Under the pieces are notes generated by a model. It had not been told where the DNA came from, ran no database searches, and worked only from the letters and a program-made list of their open reading frames with translations. This document shows, piece after piece, positions 50,831 through 60,161 of a stretch of DNA of 64,000 nt. How positions within the stretch are numbered: the stretch's first letter is position 1; each line of letters begins with the position of its first letter. The stretch is from NCBI GenBank assembly GCA_001898415.1, contig MKTU01000039.1, forward strand, positions 1 to 64,000. The letters run 5' to 3'. The translations under genes and the position numbers were made by a program. Source of the DNA: Rhodanobacter sp. 67-28 (GTDB taxonomy: Bacteria; Pseudomonadota; Gammaproteobacteria; Xanthomonadales; Rhodanobacteraceae).

Positions 50831-50904
50831 TTCGTGCTCTCCCCCGATGAAAACTGCCGCGCACGATAGCGCGGAACCGTCGCCCGGCGATACGCCGGCC
50901 TTCG

Positions 50905-51513
50905 TCAGCCAGGCAGCCGCGCGCGCTCCAGCGCGGCCACATGCTGCTCCAGTCGCGGCCCGAGATAGCAATGCGATCCGCACGGCAACAGGCCCACGCG
51001 GCCGAACTCGCGCAAGTACCAGGCGGGAGCGCGCGCGATGAAACCCTGGCGGTCGCCCGCCACGTCGTCGCGGCTGGTGAACACTTCCAGAAAGGCCACG
51101 CCATCGAGCATCTCGCCGATACCGTGCAGCCCGGCACGGATCTCGGCTGGCTTGAGGTAGTGCAGCACGTCGCTGCACACGATCAGGTCGAAGCGGGTGT
51201 CGAAGCGCAGCTGTTCGAGCTGGCCGAAGCGCGCCAGGCCGATCCGGCGGCTGCGGCCGTAACGCGCCACCACGTACTCGCTGGCATCCAGCCCGCGATA
51301 CTCCACGCCTGGTCGCAGCGCGCGCAGCGGCGCCCGCCACGTGGCTTCGCCGCAACCCACGTCCAGCACGTTGCGGATCGTGCGGCCCAGGTAGTACTCG
51401 GTTTGCGCCACCGCCATCGCCACCTTGCGCCGCAACTCGGCCGGGGAGCCGACCGCATGGCGCGGGTCGCGATACCACTTGTCGAAATAGATGCGGTCGT
51501 AGGTCTTGGGCAT
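50905..51513 (-). CDS. Class I SAM-dependent methyltransferase
   Basis: The 202-residue protein has motif I IRNVLDVGCGEATWRAPL, the acidic motif VEYRGLDASEYVV and motif IV FDLIVCSDVLHYL, as in small-molecule or lipid methyltransferases. The N-terminal MPKTYDRIYFDKWYRD recurs in a subgroup of unknown substrate. It lies directly upstream of the OPT transporter on the same strand (75 bp). No other context tells the substrate. Confidence 0.8.
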   Translation of the reverse strand: MPKTYDRIYFDKWYRDPRHAVGSPAELRRKVAMAVAQTEYYLGRTIRNVLDVGCGEATWRAPLRALRPGVEYRGLDASEYVVARYGRSRRIGLARFGQLEQLRFDTRFDLIVCSDVLHYLKPAEIRAGLHGIGEMLDGVAFLEVFTSRDDVAGDRQGFIARAPAWYLREFGRVGLLPCGSHCYLGPRLEQHVAALERARLPG

Positions 51514-51640
51514 GGCTTCCCGGCGCGGGCCGGAGTGGCTGGCGGATGAACGCCCATGGTAGCGCGCGGCACGGCATCACTTTTCGCATGCGTTTCGCTT
51601 GCGATGCTCGCCCCGCCCCCGACCACCCGGAGCCAACACC

Positions 51641-51928
51641 ATGCCCATGATCCGTTTTCGCCTGATCGGCAGTCGCGCCGACGCCGACACCCTCATTATC
51701 GGCCTGCACGGCATCGACGGCGTCGAGCACATCGAGGAAATCGACGACCCCGCGCTGGGCATCCGCGACGACTCCAGCTCGCTGGGTTCGGCCGGCGACA
51801 GCGACGCACATGCCTATCTCATCGAAGTGGGCGCGGCCAGCGACAGCCTGGCCGACGACGTGCGCATGAACGCCGAAGTACTGGCCAGCGAATGCAGCGC
51901 CGGCATCGAGTTCGTGGATGATTTCTGA
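51641..51928 (+). CDS. Small acidic hypothetical protein
   Basis: A 95-residue product, strongly acidic, starting MPMIRFRLIGSRADADTLII and continuing through VEHIEEIDDP to a terminal EFVDDF. The beta-alpha pattern of the first 40 residues could be a small ferredoxin-like fold. There are no cysteines apart from one near the end. Family unknown. A good CGGAG ribosome site precedes the ATG. It stands alone between oppositely oriented genes. Confidence 0.6.
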   Translation: MPMIRFRLIGSRADADTLIIGLHGIDGVEHIEEIDDPALGIRDDSSSLGSAGDSDAHAYLIEVGAASDSLADDVRMNAEVLASECSAGIEFVDDF

Positions 51929-51965
51929 AAGCCGCGACGACGCCGGTCACCCCGGCGCGCTGGGG

Positions 51966-52412
51966 CTACGGGACGCGACGGTAGCTGCCCTGCATGACCT
52001 TCTCCCAGCTTGTACCGCCGTCGAACGAGCTTTCCAGCACCAGGGTGAACTCGTCGTTGCCCAGCCAGTGGTACACATGTCGTGTCTGCCCGCGCGACGA
52101 ACTGCGCACGAACACCAGCCGATCGCCGTCGCGATATCCGGGCGCAGGTTCTGCGGGAGTGAAGCCGTAGCTGTCGAACCAGTGCAGCGCGAAGTCGCCG
52201 GGACTGGCACCGTCGGCGAATACCGCGTGCGCCTGCAGCGCGGGTTGGCCGTCCCGCGTTTCGCGGTAATCCATCAGCAGCACCCTGCCGCCGAGGGCCA
52301 ACCGCCCGCTGATCTGCGCGAGCGCCGGGCCGCCCTCGCCCCAGCGAGTCGTCGCGATGGTTTCCTCGCCTTCCCATGCCCCATCGAAACGGGCGAGCAG
52401 ATCGTCTCTCAT
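51966..52412 (-). CDS. DUF1579-like small protein
   Basis: The 148-residue protein begins DDLLARFDGAWEGEETIATT, typical of DUF1579-type beta-barrel (lipocalin-like) proteins, with further stretches GRVLLMDYRETRDGQP and VYHWLGNDEFTLVLESSFDG. No signal peptide. Its ATG overlaps the stop of the upstream membrane-protein gene as ATGA, so it is translated together with the PadR/HAAS pair. A binding or regulatory role is possible; none is known. Confidence 0.65.
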   Translation of the reverse strand: MRDDLLARFDGAWEGEETIATTRWGEGGPALAQISGRLALGGRVLLMDYRETRDGQPALQAHAVFADGASPGDFALHWFDSYGFTPAEPAPGYRDGDRLVFVRSSSRGQTRHVYHWLGNDEFTLVLESSFDGGTSWEKVMQGSYRRVP

Positions 52413-53341
52413 GATGTGCTCCGAGTCGTGCCGCGCACCAGCAGGTGTTTGGCCATGGCGCCGTGCAAGCGGCCGATTCCGCGTACCAGGTGCAGGGTGG
52501 CGAACAGCAGCACGGCGCCGAACAGGAACATCGCCAGCACCTCGGCCCAGCCAGGCACGTGCGGGCCGGAACCCCAGTCCAGCAGGATCGTGTGATCCAC
52601 GTACAGGCCCTGCAGCCAGTCGCGGCCAAACAGCATCGCCACCGGCAGTCCCAGCAGGCCCAGCGCGACGGCCAGCAGGACTGCGGTGATGATGAAGTAC
52701 GCGATGCCCAGCGGCAACATCAGCACCATGTAGAACAGCGTGGTCCAGGTGCGCGGGTCGGTAAACATGGCGCCGATCCGCCCCAGCAGCGGCACGCCGC
52801 GTTGCGGGTACGGTGGCCGCCGCGGCATGCGCACGCCCAGCAGCGCTTCCACGATGCGCCCTTCGAGCAGCGAGAGCCCCCGCATGCTGCCGATGAACAG
52901 CACTATGAACGGCAGGCCGATGATCAGCACGGACAGGCCCGCCGACAGCGCGATGCCACCCAGGGCCAGCGTGAAATAGGCGATGCCCGTGGCCGACCCC
53001 AGCAGGATGTAGAACAGCGCACCCCAGGTATGCAGGTCGGTCGCCACGCCGAAGAAGCGCCCGGCCAGCGAGCGACGCGGCGGTGCTGGCGGCGGGCGGA
53101 TCGCCCGCTGCACCTTTATCTCCTGGTCGCGGTAGATCTCGGCCACCTCGTCCGGTGCGCCGTAGCTCTGCACCACTTGTTCGAGCATCGCCGCCTCGTC
53201 GCGTCCGGGGCGTTCGTAAAGCTCGGCGCGCAGGTGTTCCTCGGCGTCGTAGAGCGCATCCTGGATCAGCGCAGGGTCGGCCCCGCGCAGCGCGGCGCGC
53301 AGCTGATCGAGATATTGGGCAATCGTGCGTGGCGCGTTCAT
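52409..53341 (-). CDS. HAAS-domain membrane protein with sensor domain
   Basis: The 310-residue protein starts with a HAAS (helical antisigma-associated sensory) type region (about residues 5-70, YLDQLRAALRGADPALIQDA through GAPDEVAEIYRD). Membrane segments then resemble bacterial sensor domains, with two similar blocks (TDLHTWGALFYILLGSATGI and TDPRTWTTLFYMVLMLPLGI). Such proteins commonly pair with PadR regulators. The ATG at 53341 overlaps the padR stop. It may sense membrane or envelope state and control the PadR protein. Confidence 0.78.
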   Translation of the reverse strand: MNAPRTIAQYLDQLRAALRGADPALIQDALYDAEEHLRAELYERPGRDEAAMLEQVVQSYGAPDEVAEIYRDQEIKVQRAIRPPPAPPRRSLAGRFFGVATDLHTWGALFYILLGSATGIAYFTLALGGIALSAGLSVLIIGLPFIVLFIGSMRGLSLLEGRIVEALLGVRMPRRPPYPQRGVPLLGRIGAMFTDPRTWTTLFYMVLMLPLGIAYFIITAVLLAVALGLLGLPVAMLFGRDWLQGLYVDHTILLDWGSGPHVPGWAEVLAMFLFGAVLLFATLHLVRGIGRLHGAMAKHLLVRGTTRSTS

Positions 53342-53700
53342 GAAACCCCTCCTTGCAAGACGTTGTCGACCGAATCGCGGGTGGCGATCCACGCGGCGGT
53401 CCAGTCGCGCAGCGCGTCGCGCCCGGGCCGGGTGATGCGGTAATAGCGTCGCGGCGGTCCGCTGATCGAAGGCTCGACCTCGCTGGCCAGCAATCCCGAC
53501 GCCTCGAGATTGCGCAGCACCGGATACAACGCGCTCTGCTTGCCGGCGAGCACGCCCTCGCCCACCGCCTCCAGCCGCTTGGCGATCTGGTAGCCGTACA
53601 TCGGCTGGCGCGACTGCGCCAGCACGGCCAGCAGGACCAGCGCCACCGTGCCGGTGGACAGCTCCTTCTGGAACTTCTTCAGTTGACTGCCGTCATCCAT
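53338..53700 (-). CDS. PadR-family transcriptional regulator
   Basis: The 120-residue protein has the PadR winged helix: KELSTGTVALVLLAVLAQ, PMYGYQIAKRLEA, LYPVLRNLEASGLLASEV and PPRRYYRITRPGRDAL. PadR proteins are small repressors with an alpha-helical dimerisation tail. The ATG at 53700 is taken as the start; GTG codons upstream (53721) are possible. It is the first gene of an operon of three, each overlapping the next by ATGA, and is divergent from the cyclophilin gene. Confidence 0.87.
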   Translation of the reverse strand: MDDGSQLKKFQKELSTGTVALVLLAVLAQSRQPMYGYQIAKRLEAVGEGVLAGKQSALYPVLRNLEASGLLASEVEPSISGPPRRYYRITRPGRDALRDWTAAWIATRDSVDNVLQGGVS

Positions 53701-53848
53701 CGCGCTCACCCGCACTGTCACCTGTTACGGTATTCATTCTAGTGTGCAGTTATGACTAGTGAATATGCCTGAAGTCATGCGCCTGCCGGCGACGCGGACG
53801 CTCTGCTAAGTTGCGGGTCTCGCCGTTGCAAACCTTGAGGGGATAGCC

Positions 53849-54790
53849 ATGCATGCACGTCGTCAATTCGCGGCCCTGACGCTGCTGGCCAGCCTGGTCG
53901 CCGTGCCGGCGCTCGCCGCCACGGATACCCAGGCGCCCACGCCGAGCCGCGCCGAGCTGTTGGCCAAGTCCACCGCGGCCGAATGGCGCACGCCCGACCC
54001 GCACAACCTGCTGGTGATGCGGCTGCAGACGGGACGCGTGCTGATCGAGCTGGCGCCGGACTTCACCCCGCTGCATGCGGCGAACATCCGCACCATGGCG
54101 CGCCAGCACTATTACGACGGCCTGGCGATCGTGCGTGTGCAGGACAACTTCGTCACGCAATGGGGCGACCCGGCGGGCGACAACAACGATCCCGCCAGCA
54201 AGCCGCGCTCGCTTGGCAAGGCGCACGCCACGCTGCCGCCGGAATACACGCGGCCGATCGACCCGAGGCTGGAATGGACCCCGCTGCCCGACGGCGACGT
54301 CTATGCACCCGAGGTCGGTTTCAGTGAAGGCTTCCCCGCCGCGCGCGACCCGGCCAGCGGCGAGCAGTGGCTGACCCATTGCTACGGCATGGTCGGCGTG
54401 GGACGCGACATCGGCCCGGAAACCGGCAGCGGCAGCGAGCTGTACGTGGTGATCGGCCAGTCCCCGCGCCGGCTCGACCGCAACCTGGCGATCGCCGGCC
54501 GCGTGCTGGAAGGCATGCCGCTGCTGTCCGCCCTGCCGCGTGGTACCGGCCCGATGGGCTTCTACGACAAGCCCGCGCAACGCACGCCGATCGAATCCGT
54601 GCGACTGGCCTCCGAACTGCCGCCGGCGCAGCGCCCGGCCGTGCAGGTGCTGCGCACGGACAGCGCCACCTTCGCCGCCCTGCTCGACGCCCAGCGCCAC
54701 CGGCATGACGATTTCTACAAGGTGTCGTCCGGCAAGGTCGGCCTGTGCAGCGTCGACATCCCCGTGCGTGAGCCGAAAGCAGCGCATTGA
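53849..54790 (+). CDS. Periplasmic cyclophilin-type peptidyl-prolyl isomerase
   Basis: The 313-residue protein has a signal peptide (about residues 1-23, LLASLVAVPALAA) and a cyclophilin domain: GRVLIELAPDFTPLHAANIR, YYDGLAIVRVQDNFVTQWGD and GMVGVGRDIGPETGSGSELY. A long insert lies between the first and second halves, rich in Pro and charged residues. A GAGGGG ribosome site supports the start. It probably helps fold envelope proteins; the C-terminal 60 residues after the domain are of unknown role. Confidence 0.85.
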   Translation: MHARRQFAALTLLASLVAVPALAATDTQAPTPSRAELLAKSTAAEWRTPDPHNLLVMRLQTGRVLIELAPDFTPLHAANIRTMARQHYYDGLAIVRVQDNFVTQWGDPAGDNNDPASKPRSLGKAHATLPPEYTRPIDPRLEWTPLPDGDVYAPEVGFSEGFPAARDPASGEQWLTHCYGMVGVGRDIGPETGSGSELYVVIGQSPRRLDRNLAIAGRVLEGMPLLSALPRGTGPMGFYDKPAQRTPIESVRLASELPPAQRPAVQVLRTDSATFAALLDAQRHRHDDFYKVSSGKVGLCSVDIPVREPKAAH

Positions 54791-54872
54791 CGCAGGGCAG
54801 CCCTGCCCGCCTGCTCTTCAACGCACCCGGACCAGGAGCGGCGGGCACTGCCCGCCCTGCGGGGACCCACCG

Positions 54873-55592
54873 TCACGCGATGCCGTGCAGTCCGCACTCG
54901 CGCTTGAGGCCGAAGAAGCGTGTTTCCTCAGGGTCCATGCCGGGCTCCCAACGGCGGCTGGTGTGGTGGTCGCCGATCGAGACGTAGCCCTGCTCCCACA
55001 GCGGGTGGTACGGCAGGCGATGGCGGCTGAGATAGTGGCCGACGTCGCGGTCGCTCCAGTCGGCCAGCGGGTGCAGTTTCCAGCGGCCGTGGCGGAGTTC
55101 GAGAAAGTCGATCGCGGCGCGGCTGCGCGATTGCTGCCGGCGCAACCCGGCGATCCAGCTGCCGGCATGCAGTTCATCGAGCGCGCGCTGCATCGGCTCG
55201 ATCTTGCGAACGCGGTTGTACTGGTCGATGCCACTCACTCCCTGGCGCCACAACTGGCCGTGCCGCGCCTCCATCCGCGCGGGGCTGAGCGGCGACTGGT
55301 AGACCTTGAGATTGAGCCCGAGCCGCGCCGTCAGTTGGTCGACGAAATGGTAGGTCTCGGGGAACAGGTAACCGGTATCGATCAGGATCACCGGGATGTC
55401 CGGACGCTGGCGGCTGACCAGATGCAGCGACACGGCGGCCTGCGCCCCGAAACTGGACGACAGCACGTGTTCTCCGGGCAGGTGCTCCAGCGCCCACGCC
55501 ACCCGCTGCGCAGCGCTGCGCGTGGCCAGCATGGCGTTGATCCCCGCAAGCGCCTGCGCGTCGGGGGCGGTGTCCGCCGGCAGCGGTTTCAC
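54873..55592 (-). CDS. cysH: Phosphoadenylyl-sulfate reductase CysH
   Basis: CysH reduces PAPS to sulfite using thioredoxin. The 239-residue protein has the P-loop-like [16 protein letters not shown], the [14 protein letters not shown] motif, and the C-terminal ECGLH with the nucleophilic Cys. The two Cys-Cys pairs that bind the iron-sulfur cluster in APS reductases are absent, so it should use PAPS. Its ATG overlaps the cysI stop as ATGA. It is the last gene of cysJ-cysI-cysH. Confidence 0.93.
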   Translation of the reverse strand: MKPLPADTAPDAQALAGINAMLATRSAAQRVAWALEHLPGEHVLSSSFGAQAAVSLHLVSRQRPDIPVILIDTGYLFPETYHFVDQLTARLGLNLKVYQSPLSPARMEARHGQLWRQGVSGIDQYNRVRKIEPMQRALDELHAGSWIAGLRRQQSRSRAAIDFLELRHGRWKLHPLADWSDRDVGHYLSRHRLPYHPLWEQGYVSIGDHHTSRRWEPGMDPEETRFFGLKRECGLHGIA

Positions 55593-57283
55593 GCGAGCAC
55601 CGTGGCGGCGATGCGCCGCGCAGGTGGTGGCTGCAGAACAGCCGCGCGCAGCAGGAAATCACCGAAGCCCTCGCCCGCCTCGCGCTCGGCGGCATAGCGC
55701 GCGAACAGCGGGTCGAGTGCAGCGAGGATGGCCGCTTCGTCGACGTTCTCGCGCCAGACCTGGTTCAGGCGTTGGCCGCGGAAATCCGCGCCCAGGCGCA
55801 GGTCGTAACGCCCCGGGCCGCGACCGACCAGGGCGATCTCGCCCAGGTAAGGACGCGAGCAGCCGTTGGGGCAACCGGACAGGCGCAGCAGGATCGGCGT
55901 GTCGAGCAGGCCGTGCCGGTCCAGCAAGGCTTCCAGTTTCGGCAGCAGCGTCGGCAGGTAGCGCTCGCTCTCGGCCATCGCCAGGCCGCAGGTGGGCAGC
56001 GCCACGCAGGCGATCGCGTGCTGGCGGATCGCGCTGTGCCTTTTGTAGCCGTCCATGCCGTGGCTGGCCACCAGGGCGTCGATCGCGGCGCGATCGGCGG
56101 CCGCCACGTTGGCGATGATCAGGTTCTGGTTGCAGGTGAGCCGGATGTCGCCGGTGTGCACGCCGGCCAGTTCGCGCATGCCGCTGAGCCAGGTGTGCGC
56201 TCCGCGGTCGAGCAGGCGGCCGGACTCCACCTGCAAGGTCAGGTGCCAGCGCCCGGCATGGCCTTCGACCCAACCGTAGCGATCGCCGTTATTGTCGAAA
56301 CGGAACGCGCGCGCCGGCTCCAGCGCGAAGCCCAGGCGCTGCTCGATCTCGGCCTTGACCGCACCGAGCCCAAGCGTGTCGATGGTGTACTTCAGCCGCG
56401 CATGCTTGCGCTCCTCGCGATCGCCCCGGTCGCGCTGCACGGCGATGACGGTTTCGGCCAGCGCGATGAGTTGCGACGGCCGCACGAAGCCGATCACGTC
56501 GGCCAGCCGCGGATAGGTGGCCGGGTCGCCATGGGTGGCACCCATGCCGCCGCCGATGCCCACGTTGAATCCAAGCAACTCGCCGTGTTCGACGATGGCG
56601 ATCAGGGCCAGGTCCTGGGCGAACACGTCGATGTCGTTCTGCGGCGGGATCGCCAGCCCGATCTTGAACTTGCGCGGCAGGTAGGTGGCGCCGTACAGCG
56701 GTTCGCTTTCGTTGGCGGCTTCCTCGCCCACCAGCTTTTCGCCATCGAGCCAGAACTCGTGGTAGGCGCGCGTCTTCGGCTTGAGGTGCTCGGACAGGCG
56801 CACCGCCCACGCGTACGCCGCCTCGTGCGCCGGCGATTCGACCGGGTTGGTGTTGCACACCACGTTGCGGTTGACGTCGCCGCAGGCGGCGATGGTGCTG
56901 GCCATGGCCGCGTTGATCGCGGCGATGGCGGGCTTCAGGTCGCGCTTGATGATGCCGTGCCACTGGAAGGTCTGCCGCGTGGTGATGCGCAGTCCGCTGG
57001 AGGCGTAGTCGCCGGCGATCCGGTCGAAGGCGAGCCACTGCGCCGGGGTCATCACGCCGCCAGGCAGGCGCGCGCGCACCATGAAGGCATACGCCGGTTC
57101 CAGCTTCTGGCGGCGGCGCTCGTCGCGGATGTCGCGATCGTCCTGCATGTAGCTGCCGTGGAACTTCAGCAGCTTGGTGTCGCTCTCGGCGATCGCGCCG
57201 GTGACGGCATCGGCCAGCCCCTCGGCGATGGTGCCGCGCAGGAGGCGGCTTTCGATCTTGATCTTTTCCAGGTGGGAAGGCAT
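55589..57283 (-). CDS. cysI: Sulfite reductase hemoprotein beta subunit CysI
   Basis: CysI carries siroheme and a [4Fe-4S] cluster and reduces sulfite to sulfide with electrons from CysJ. The 564-residue protein has the repeat signatures of the family ([45 protein letters not shown]) and the four cluster/siroheme cysteines in CVALPTCG and [12 protein letters not shown]. The length is close to E. coli CysI (570). It is separated from cysJ by an 83-bp gap with a REP-like hairpin. Confidence 0.95.
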   Translation of the reverse strand: MPSHLEKIKIESRLLRGTIAEGLADAVTGAIAESDTKLLKFHGSYMQDDRDIRDERRRQKLEPAYAFMVRARLPGGVMTPAQWLAFDRIAGDYASSGLRITTRQTFQWHGIIKRDLKPAIAAINAAMASTIAACGDVNRNVVCNTNPVESPAHEAAYAWAVRLSEHLKPKTRAYHEFWLDGEKLVGEEAANESEPLYGATYLPRKFKIGLAIPPQNDIDVFAQDLALIAIVEHGELLGFNVGIGGGMGATHGDPATYPRLADVIGFVRPSQLIALAETVIAVQRDRGDREERKHARLKYTIDTLGLGAVKAEIEQRLGFALEPARAFRFDNNGDRYGWVEGHAGRWHLTLQVESGRLLDRGAHTWLSGMRELAGVHTGDIRLTCNQNLIIANVAAADRAAIDALVASHGMDGYKRHSAIRQHAIACVALPTCGLAMAESERYLPTLLPKLEALLDRHGLLDTPILLRLSGCPNGCSRPYLGEIALVGRGPGRYDLRLGADFRGQRLNQVWRENVDEAAILAALDPLFARYAAEREAGEGFGDFLLRAAVLQPPPARRIAATVLA

Positions 57284-57327
57284 CGGGATTCAAGCCAGTT
57301 CGCGTTCGGGTTGCATGCTTATTTGTT

Positions 57328-57355
57328 CGTCATTCCCGCGAAGGCGGGAATGACG
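57328..57355. repeat. REP-like perfect hairpin between cysJ and cysI
   Basis: CGTCATTCCCGC (57328-57339) and GCGGGAATGACG (57344-57355) pair perfectly over a GAAG loop. The sequence belongs to the same kind of element as the repeat between guaB and guaA. Placed between cysJ and cysI it may protect the cysJ message or reduce expression of cysI and cysH. Confidence 0.8.
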
Positions 57356-57366
57356 ACGCGGTTCAC

Positions 57367-59241
57367 TCAATAGACATCGCGGGCGTAACGCCCCTGCTGC
57401 AGAAGATCGGCCAACCAGGCCCGCGCGCCCTCGGCGGACAACCCGCCGTGGGTGGCGACGATCTCCAGCAGGGCTTCGTGCACGTCCCGGGCCATGTGCG
57501 CGGAATCGCCGCAGACATACAGATGCGCGCCTTCGCGCAGCCATGCGTACAGTTCACGACCGTTCTCGCGCAGGCGCTGCTGCACGTAGACCTTGTGCGA
57601 GTCCCTCGCAACACCCCGCACATCCCTGGGCGGACTCTCTGAACGAGCCACGCCGTCGCGCGAGAAGGCCAGGTCGAGGCGGCTCAGGCTGCCGCGGCGC
57701 AAGGCGTCCTGCCACTCGAGCTGGTAGAGGAAGTCGCGGGCGAAGTGGCGGTTGCCGAAGAACAGCCAGTTGCGGCCGCTGGCGGCAGTCGCCTCGCGCT
57801 CCTGCACGAAGGCGCGGAACGGGGCGACGCCGGTACCGGGGCCGATCATGATCACGTCGCGGCTGCCGTCGGCCGGCAGGCGGAAGCGTTCGTTCGGTTC
57901 GATGAATACCGGCACTGTCGCGTCATCGCCCGCGCTGGCAAGGAAGCTCGATGCCGCGCCGTAATGCGTGCTGCCATGCGCAGCGTATTCCACCACCGCC
58001 ACGGTCAGGTGCACCTCGTCCGGCCCCACGGCTTTCGGGCTGGACGCAATCGAATACAGCCGTGGCGTCAGCGGGCGCAGTGCGGCGACCAGTTCGGCGG
58101 CGTCCCACGCGGCGGGAAACTCGCGCAGGAGATCGATCGGCTGGTGGCTTTCCAGCAAGGCGGCGAACTCGGCGCGCTGCTCCGGAGCCAGCAGGCGCTG
58201 CAGACCTGCATGCCTCGTGGCTGCGGCCTGCGCCGCGACCAACGGACGGGTCAGTCGGGTGATTTCGCGCTCCTCGGCCAGCCAGCGCGCCAGCGGCAGG
58301 TGCTTGCCGCCATGTTCGACTTCCGCAGCGCCATCCAGCCGCAACGTCGTCAGCCACTGCTCGACCAGCGCCGGCGGGTTGCGCGGCCACACGCCGACCG
58401 CATCACCGGCTTCGTAACGCAGGCCCGAACCTTCCAGCGACAGTTCGACATGCCGCACGTCGCGCTCGCTGTCGCGCGAGACGATGCGCTGGTTCTCCAG
58501 CACGGCGGCGGCGAACGGTTGCTCGCGCGAGTATGTCGCCACCGTGCGCACCGCGTGCAGTGCCGCGCCCTGACGCGGAGCCGTCGCGGGCACGTCGAGC
58601 GTCTCGCGGGCTGCGGCGAGGGCGCGTTCGGACCAGCCTGCCGCCGCCGCCTCGAAATCCACGTCGGCCTCGCCCAGCTCGGCAAAGCGCTGTCCACCCA
58701 GCTCGGCCAGCCGCGCATCCAGCGCCTGGCTGACCGCGCAGTACTTCGGGTAACTCGAATCGCCCAGGCCCAGCACGGCGAACTTCAGTTGCGGCAACTT
58801 CGGTGCGCGCTTGCCGGCGATGAACTCGACGAAACCCACCGCATCGTCCGGCGGATCGCCGTCACCCTGGCTGCTGATCACCACGCTCAGGAAGCGCTCC
58901 TGGGCCAGCTCGCGCAGCGGGTAGGCGCCGGCGCGCAGCAAGCGCACCGGCAGGCCGGCGGCCTCGGCGCGGGTCGCCAGTTGCTCGGCCACACGGCGGG
59001 AGTTGCCGGTCTGGCTGCCATAGACGATGGTCAACCGCCGGCCCGCGTCCGCCGGTTGCTCGCCCATGCCCGGCAAGCTGGCCGCAACCGCGCCGCCAGC
59101 GGCGGCCGCGGCGCTGTACGCCGCGATCCAGTACAGGTCGGCCGGTGCCAGGCCGTTGGTCAAGCGGGCCAGCAGCGCCAGCCGCTCCGGATCGAGCGTA
59201 GGTGCAGGCGGCAGCGATTTCAGCGCAGCGTTCACGGTCAT
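57367..59241 (-). CDS. cysJ: Sulfite reductase flavoprotein alpha subunit CysJ
   Basis: CysJ passes electrons from NADPH through FAD and FMN to CysI. The 624-residue protein has, in order, a flavodoxin domain (TIVYGSQTGNSRRVAEQL), the FAD region (RLYSIASSP), and the NADPH region (GPGTGVAPFRAFVQER, YVCGDSAHMARDV). The ATG at 59241 directly touches AGAAGGA, leaving no spacer; the GTG two codons later (59235) has better spacing and may be the true start. The gene is divergent from the sulfite exporter and has the palindromic element 59248-59266 just upstream. Confidence 0.94.
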   Translation of the reverse strand: MTVNAALKSLPPAPTLDPERLALLARLTNGLAPADLYWIAAYSAAAAAGGAVAASLPGMGEQPADAGRRLTIVYGSQTGNSRRVAEQLATRAEAAGLPVRLLRAGAYPLRELAQERFLSVVISSQGDGDPPDDAVGFVEFIAGKRAPKLPQLKFAVLGLGDSSYPKYCAVSQALDARLAELGGQRFAELGEADVDFEAAAAGWSERALAAARETLDVPATAPRQGAALHAVRTVATYSREQPFAAAVLENQRIVSRDSERDVRHVELSLEGSGLRYEAGDAVGVWPRNPPALVEQWLTTLRLDGAAEVEHGGKHLPLARWLAEEREITRLTRPLVAAQAAATRHAGLQRLLAPEQRAEFAALLESHQPIDLLREFPAAWDAAELVAALRPLTPRLYSIASSPKAVGPDEVHLTVAVVEYAAHGSTHYGAASSFLASAGDDATVPVFIEPNERFRLPADGSRDVIMIGPGTGVAPFRAFVQEREATAASGRNWLFFGNRHFARDFLYQLEWQDALRRGSLSRLDLAFSRDGVARSESPPRDVRGVARDSHKVYVQQRLRENGRELYAWLREGAHLYVCGDSAHMARDVHEALLEIVATHGGLSAEGARAWLADLLQQGRYARDVY

Positions 59242-59247
59242 TCCTTC

Positions 59248-59266
59248 TGGACGTCTTTACGTCCAT
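59248..59266 (-). promoter_or_regulatory. 19-bp palindromic element upstream of cysJ
   Basis: On the minus strand the element reads ATGGACGTAAAGACGTCCA; it differs at one position from the plus-strand copy at 30077-30095 near cysG/cysB. Its core GGACGT-N4-ACGTCC is an inverted repeat. It begins seven bases before the cysJ ATG, so a bound protein would cover the ribosome-site DNA and early transcribed region. The regulator is unproved; the CysB-like protein is the best candidate from context. Confidence 0.6.
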
Positions 59267-59381
59267 ATGACAATGGTAGGTTTCGGTTCGAACTCGGGGA
59301 AAGCATCTGTCGGCATGTCGTTATGTCCGCTGCTCATTTCCTGCGCGCGGCCGGGCGCGCCGTATACTGCGCATCCACCCG

Positions 59382-60140
59382 ATGTGGTTGCCGACGCGCT
59401 TGAGCGAACTGCTTGCATTCATGGTCGTGGGCGCCCTCGCCCAGCTGGTCGACGGCGCGCTGGGCATGGCCTTCGGGGTCACCGCGTCCGGCCTGCTGCT
59501 GGCGCTGGGCGTGCCGCCGGTGGCCGCCAGCGCCAGCGTGCATTACGCGGAGGCCTTCACCTGCGGTGCTTCCGGCCTCAGCCACCTGCTGGCCGGCAAC
59601 GTGCGCCGCGCGCTGTTCCTGGCACTGGTGATCCCCGGCGTGTTGGGGGCGCTGATCGGCGTGTGGATCGCCGTGCACGTACCGCCTTCCTGGCTGCGCG
59701 CCTTGCTGGCGCCCTACCTGCTGGGCATGGGCGGCTTCCTGCTGCTGCGCTGCCGACGAGCGGCCGGCGCACGCATGGACGTCCCGCGCGGCACCGGCAT
59801 CACCGGCGGCATTGCCGGCCTGGTCGACGCCATCGGCGGCGGCGGCTGGAGCGCAATCACCGTCACCACGCTGCTGGCGCGCGGCCTGCAGCCGCGAGCG
59901 GTGATCGGCAGCGTGCACCTGGCCAAGTGCGTGGTCAGCGTGGCCGCCAGCTTCAGTTTCCTGCTCACCATCGGCGTCAGCCATGCGGCCGCGGTGGTCG
60001 GGCTGATCATCGGCGGCGCCCTGGCCGCGCCGTTCGGCGCCGTGTTCGTGCGACGCGTGCCGGCGCGCGTCGCCACCGCGCTGGCCGGGTTGGCAGTGCT
60101 GGCGCTGGGCCTCAACAACACCGTGCGCCTGTTCACCTGA
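59382..60140 (+). CDS. TauE/SafE-family sulfite or sulfonate exporter
   Basis: The 252-residue protein has about eight membrane segments and the family features LSELLAFMVVGALAQLVDGA, GMAFGVTASGLLLALGVPPV and a second-half repeat (GITGGIAGLVDAIGGGGWSA). TauE/SafE members export sulfite, sulfoacetate or take up sulfur anions. Divergent placement from cysJ suggests it removes excess sulfite formed by CysH. The start is uncertain: ATG at 59382, TTG at 59400 or ATG at 59421. A TATACT -10 lies at 59363-59368, close to the first ATG. Confidence 0.82.
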   Translation: MWLPTRLSELLAFMVVGALAQLVDGALGMAFGVTASGLLLALGVPPVAASASVHYAEAFTCGASGLSHLLAGNVRRALFLALVIPGVLGALIGVWIAVHVPPSWLRALLAPYLLGMGGFLLLRCRRAAGARMDVPRGTGITGGIAGLVDAIGGGGWSAITVTTLLARGLQPRAVIGSVHLAKCVVSVAASFSFLLTIGVSHAAAVVGLIIGGALAAPFGAVFVRRVPARVATALAGLAVLALGLNNTVRLFT

Positions 60141-60161
60141 GCCGGCCACTACAATGGCCGG

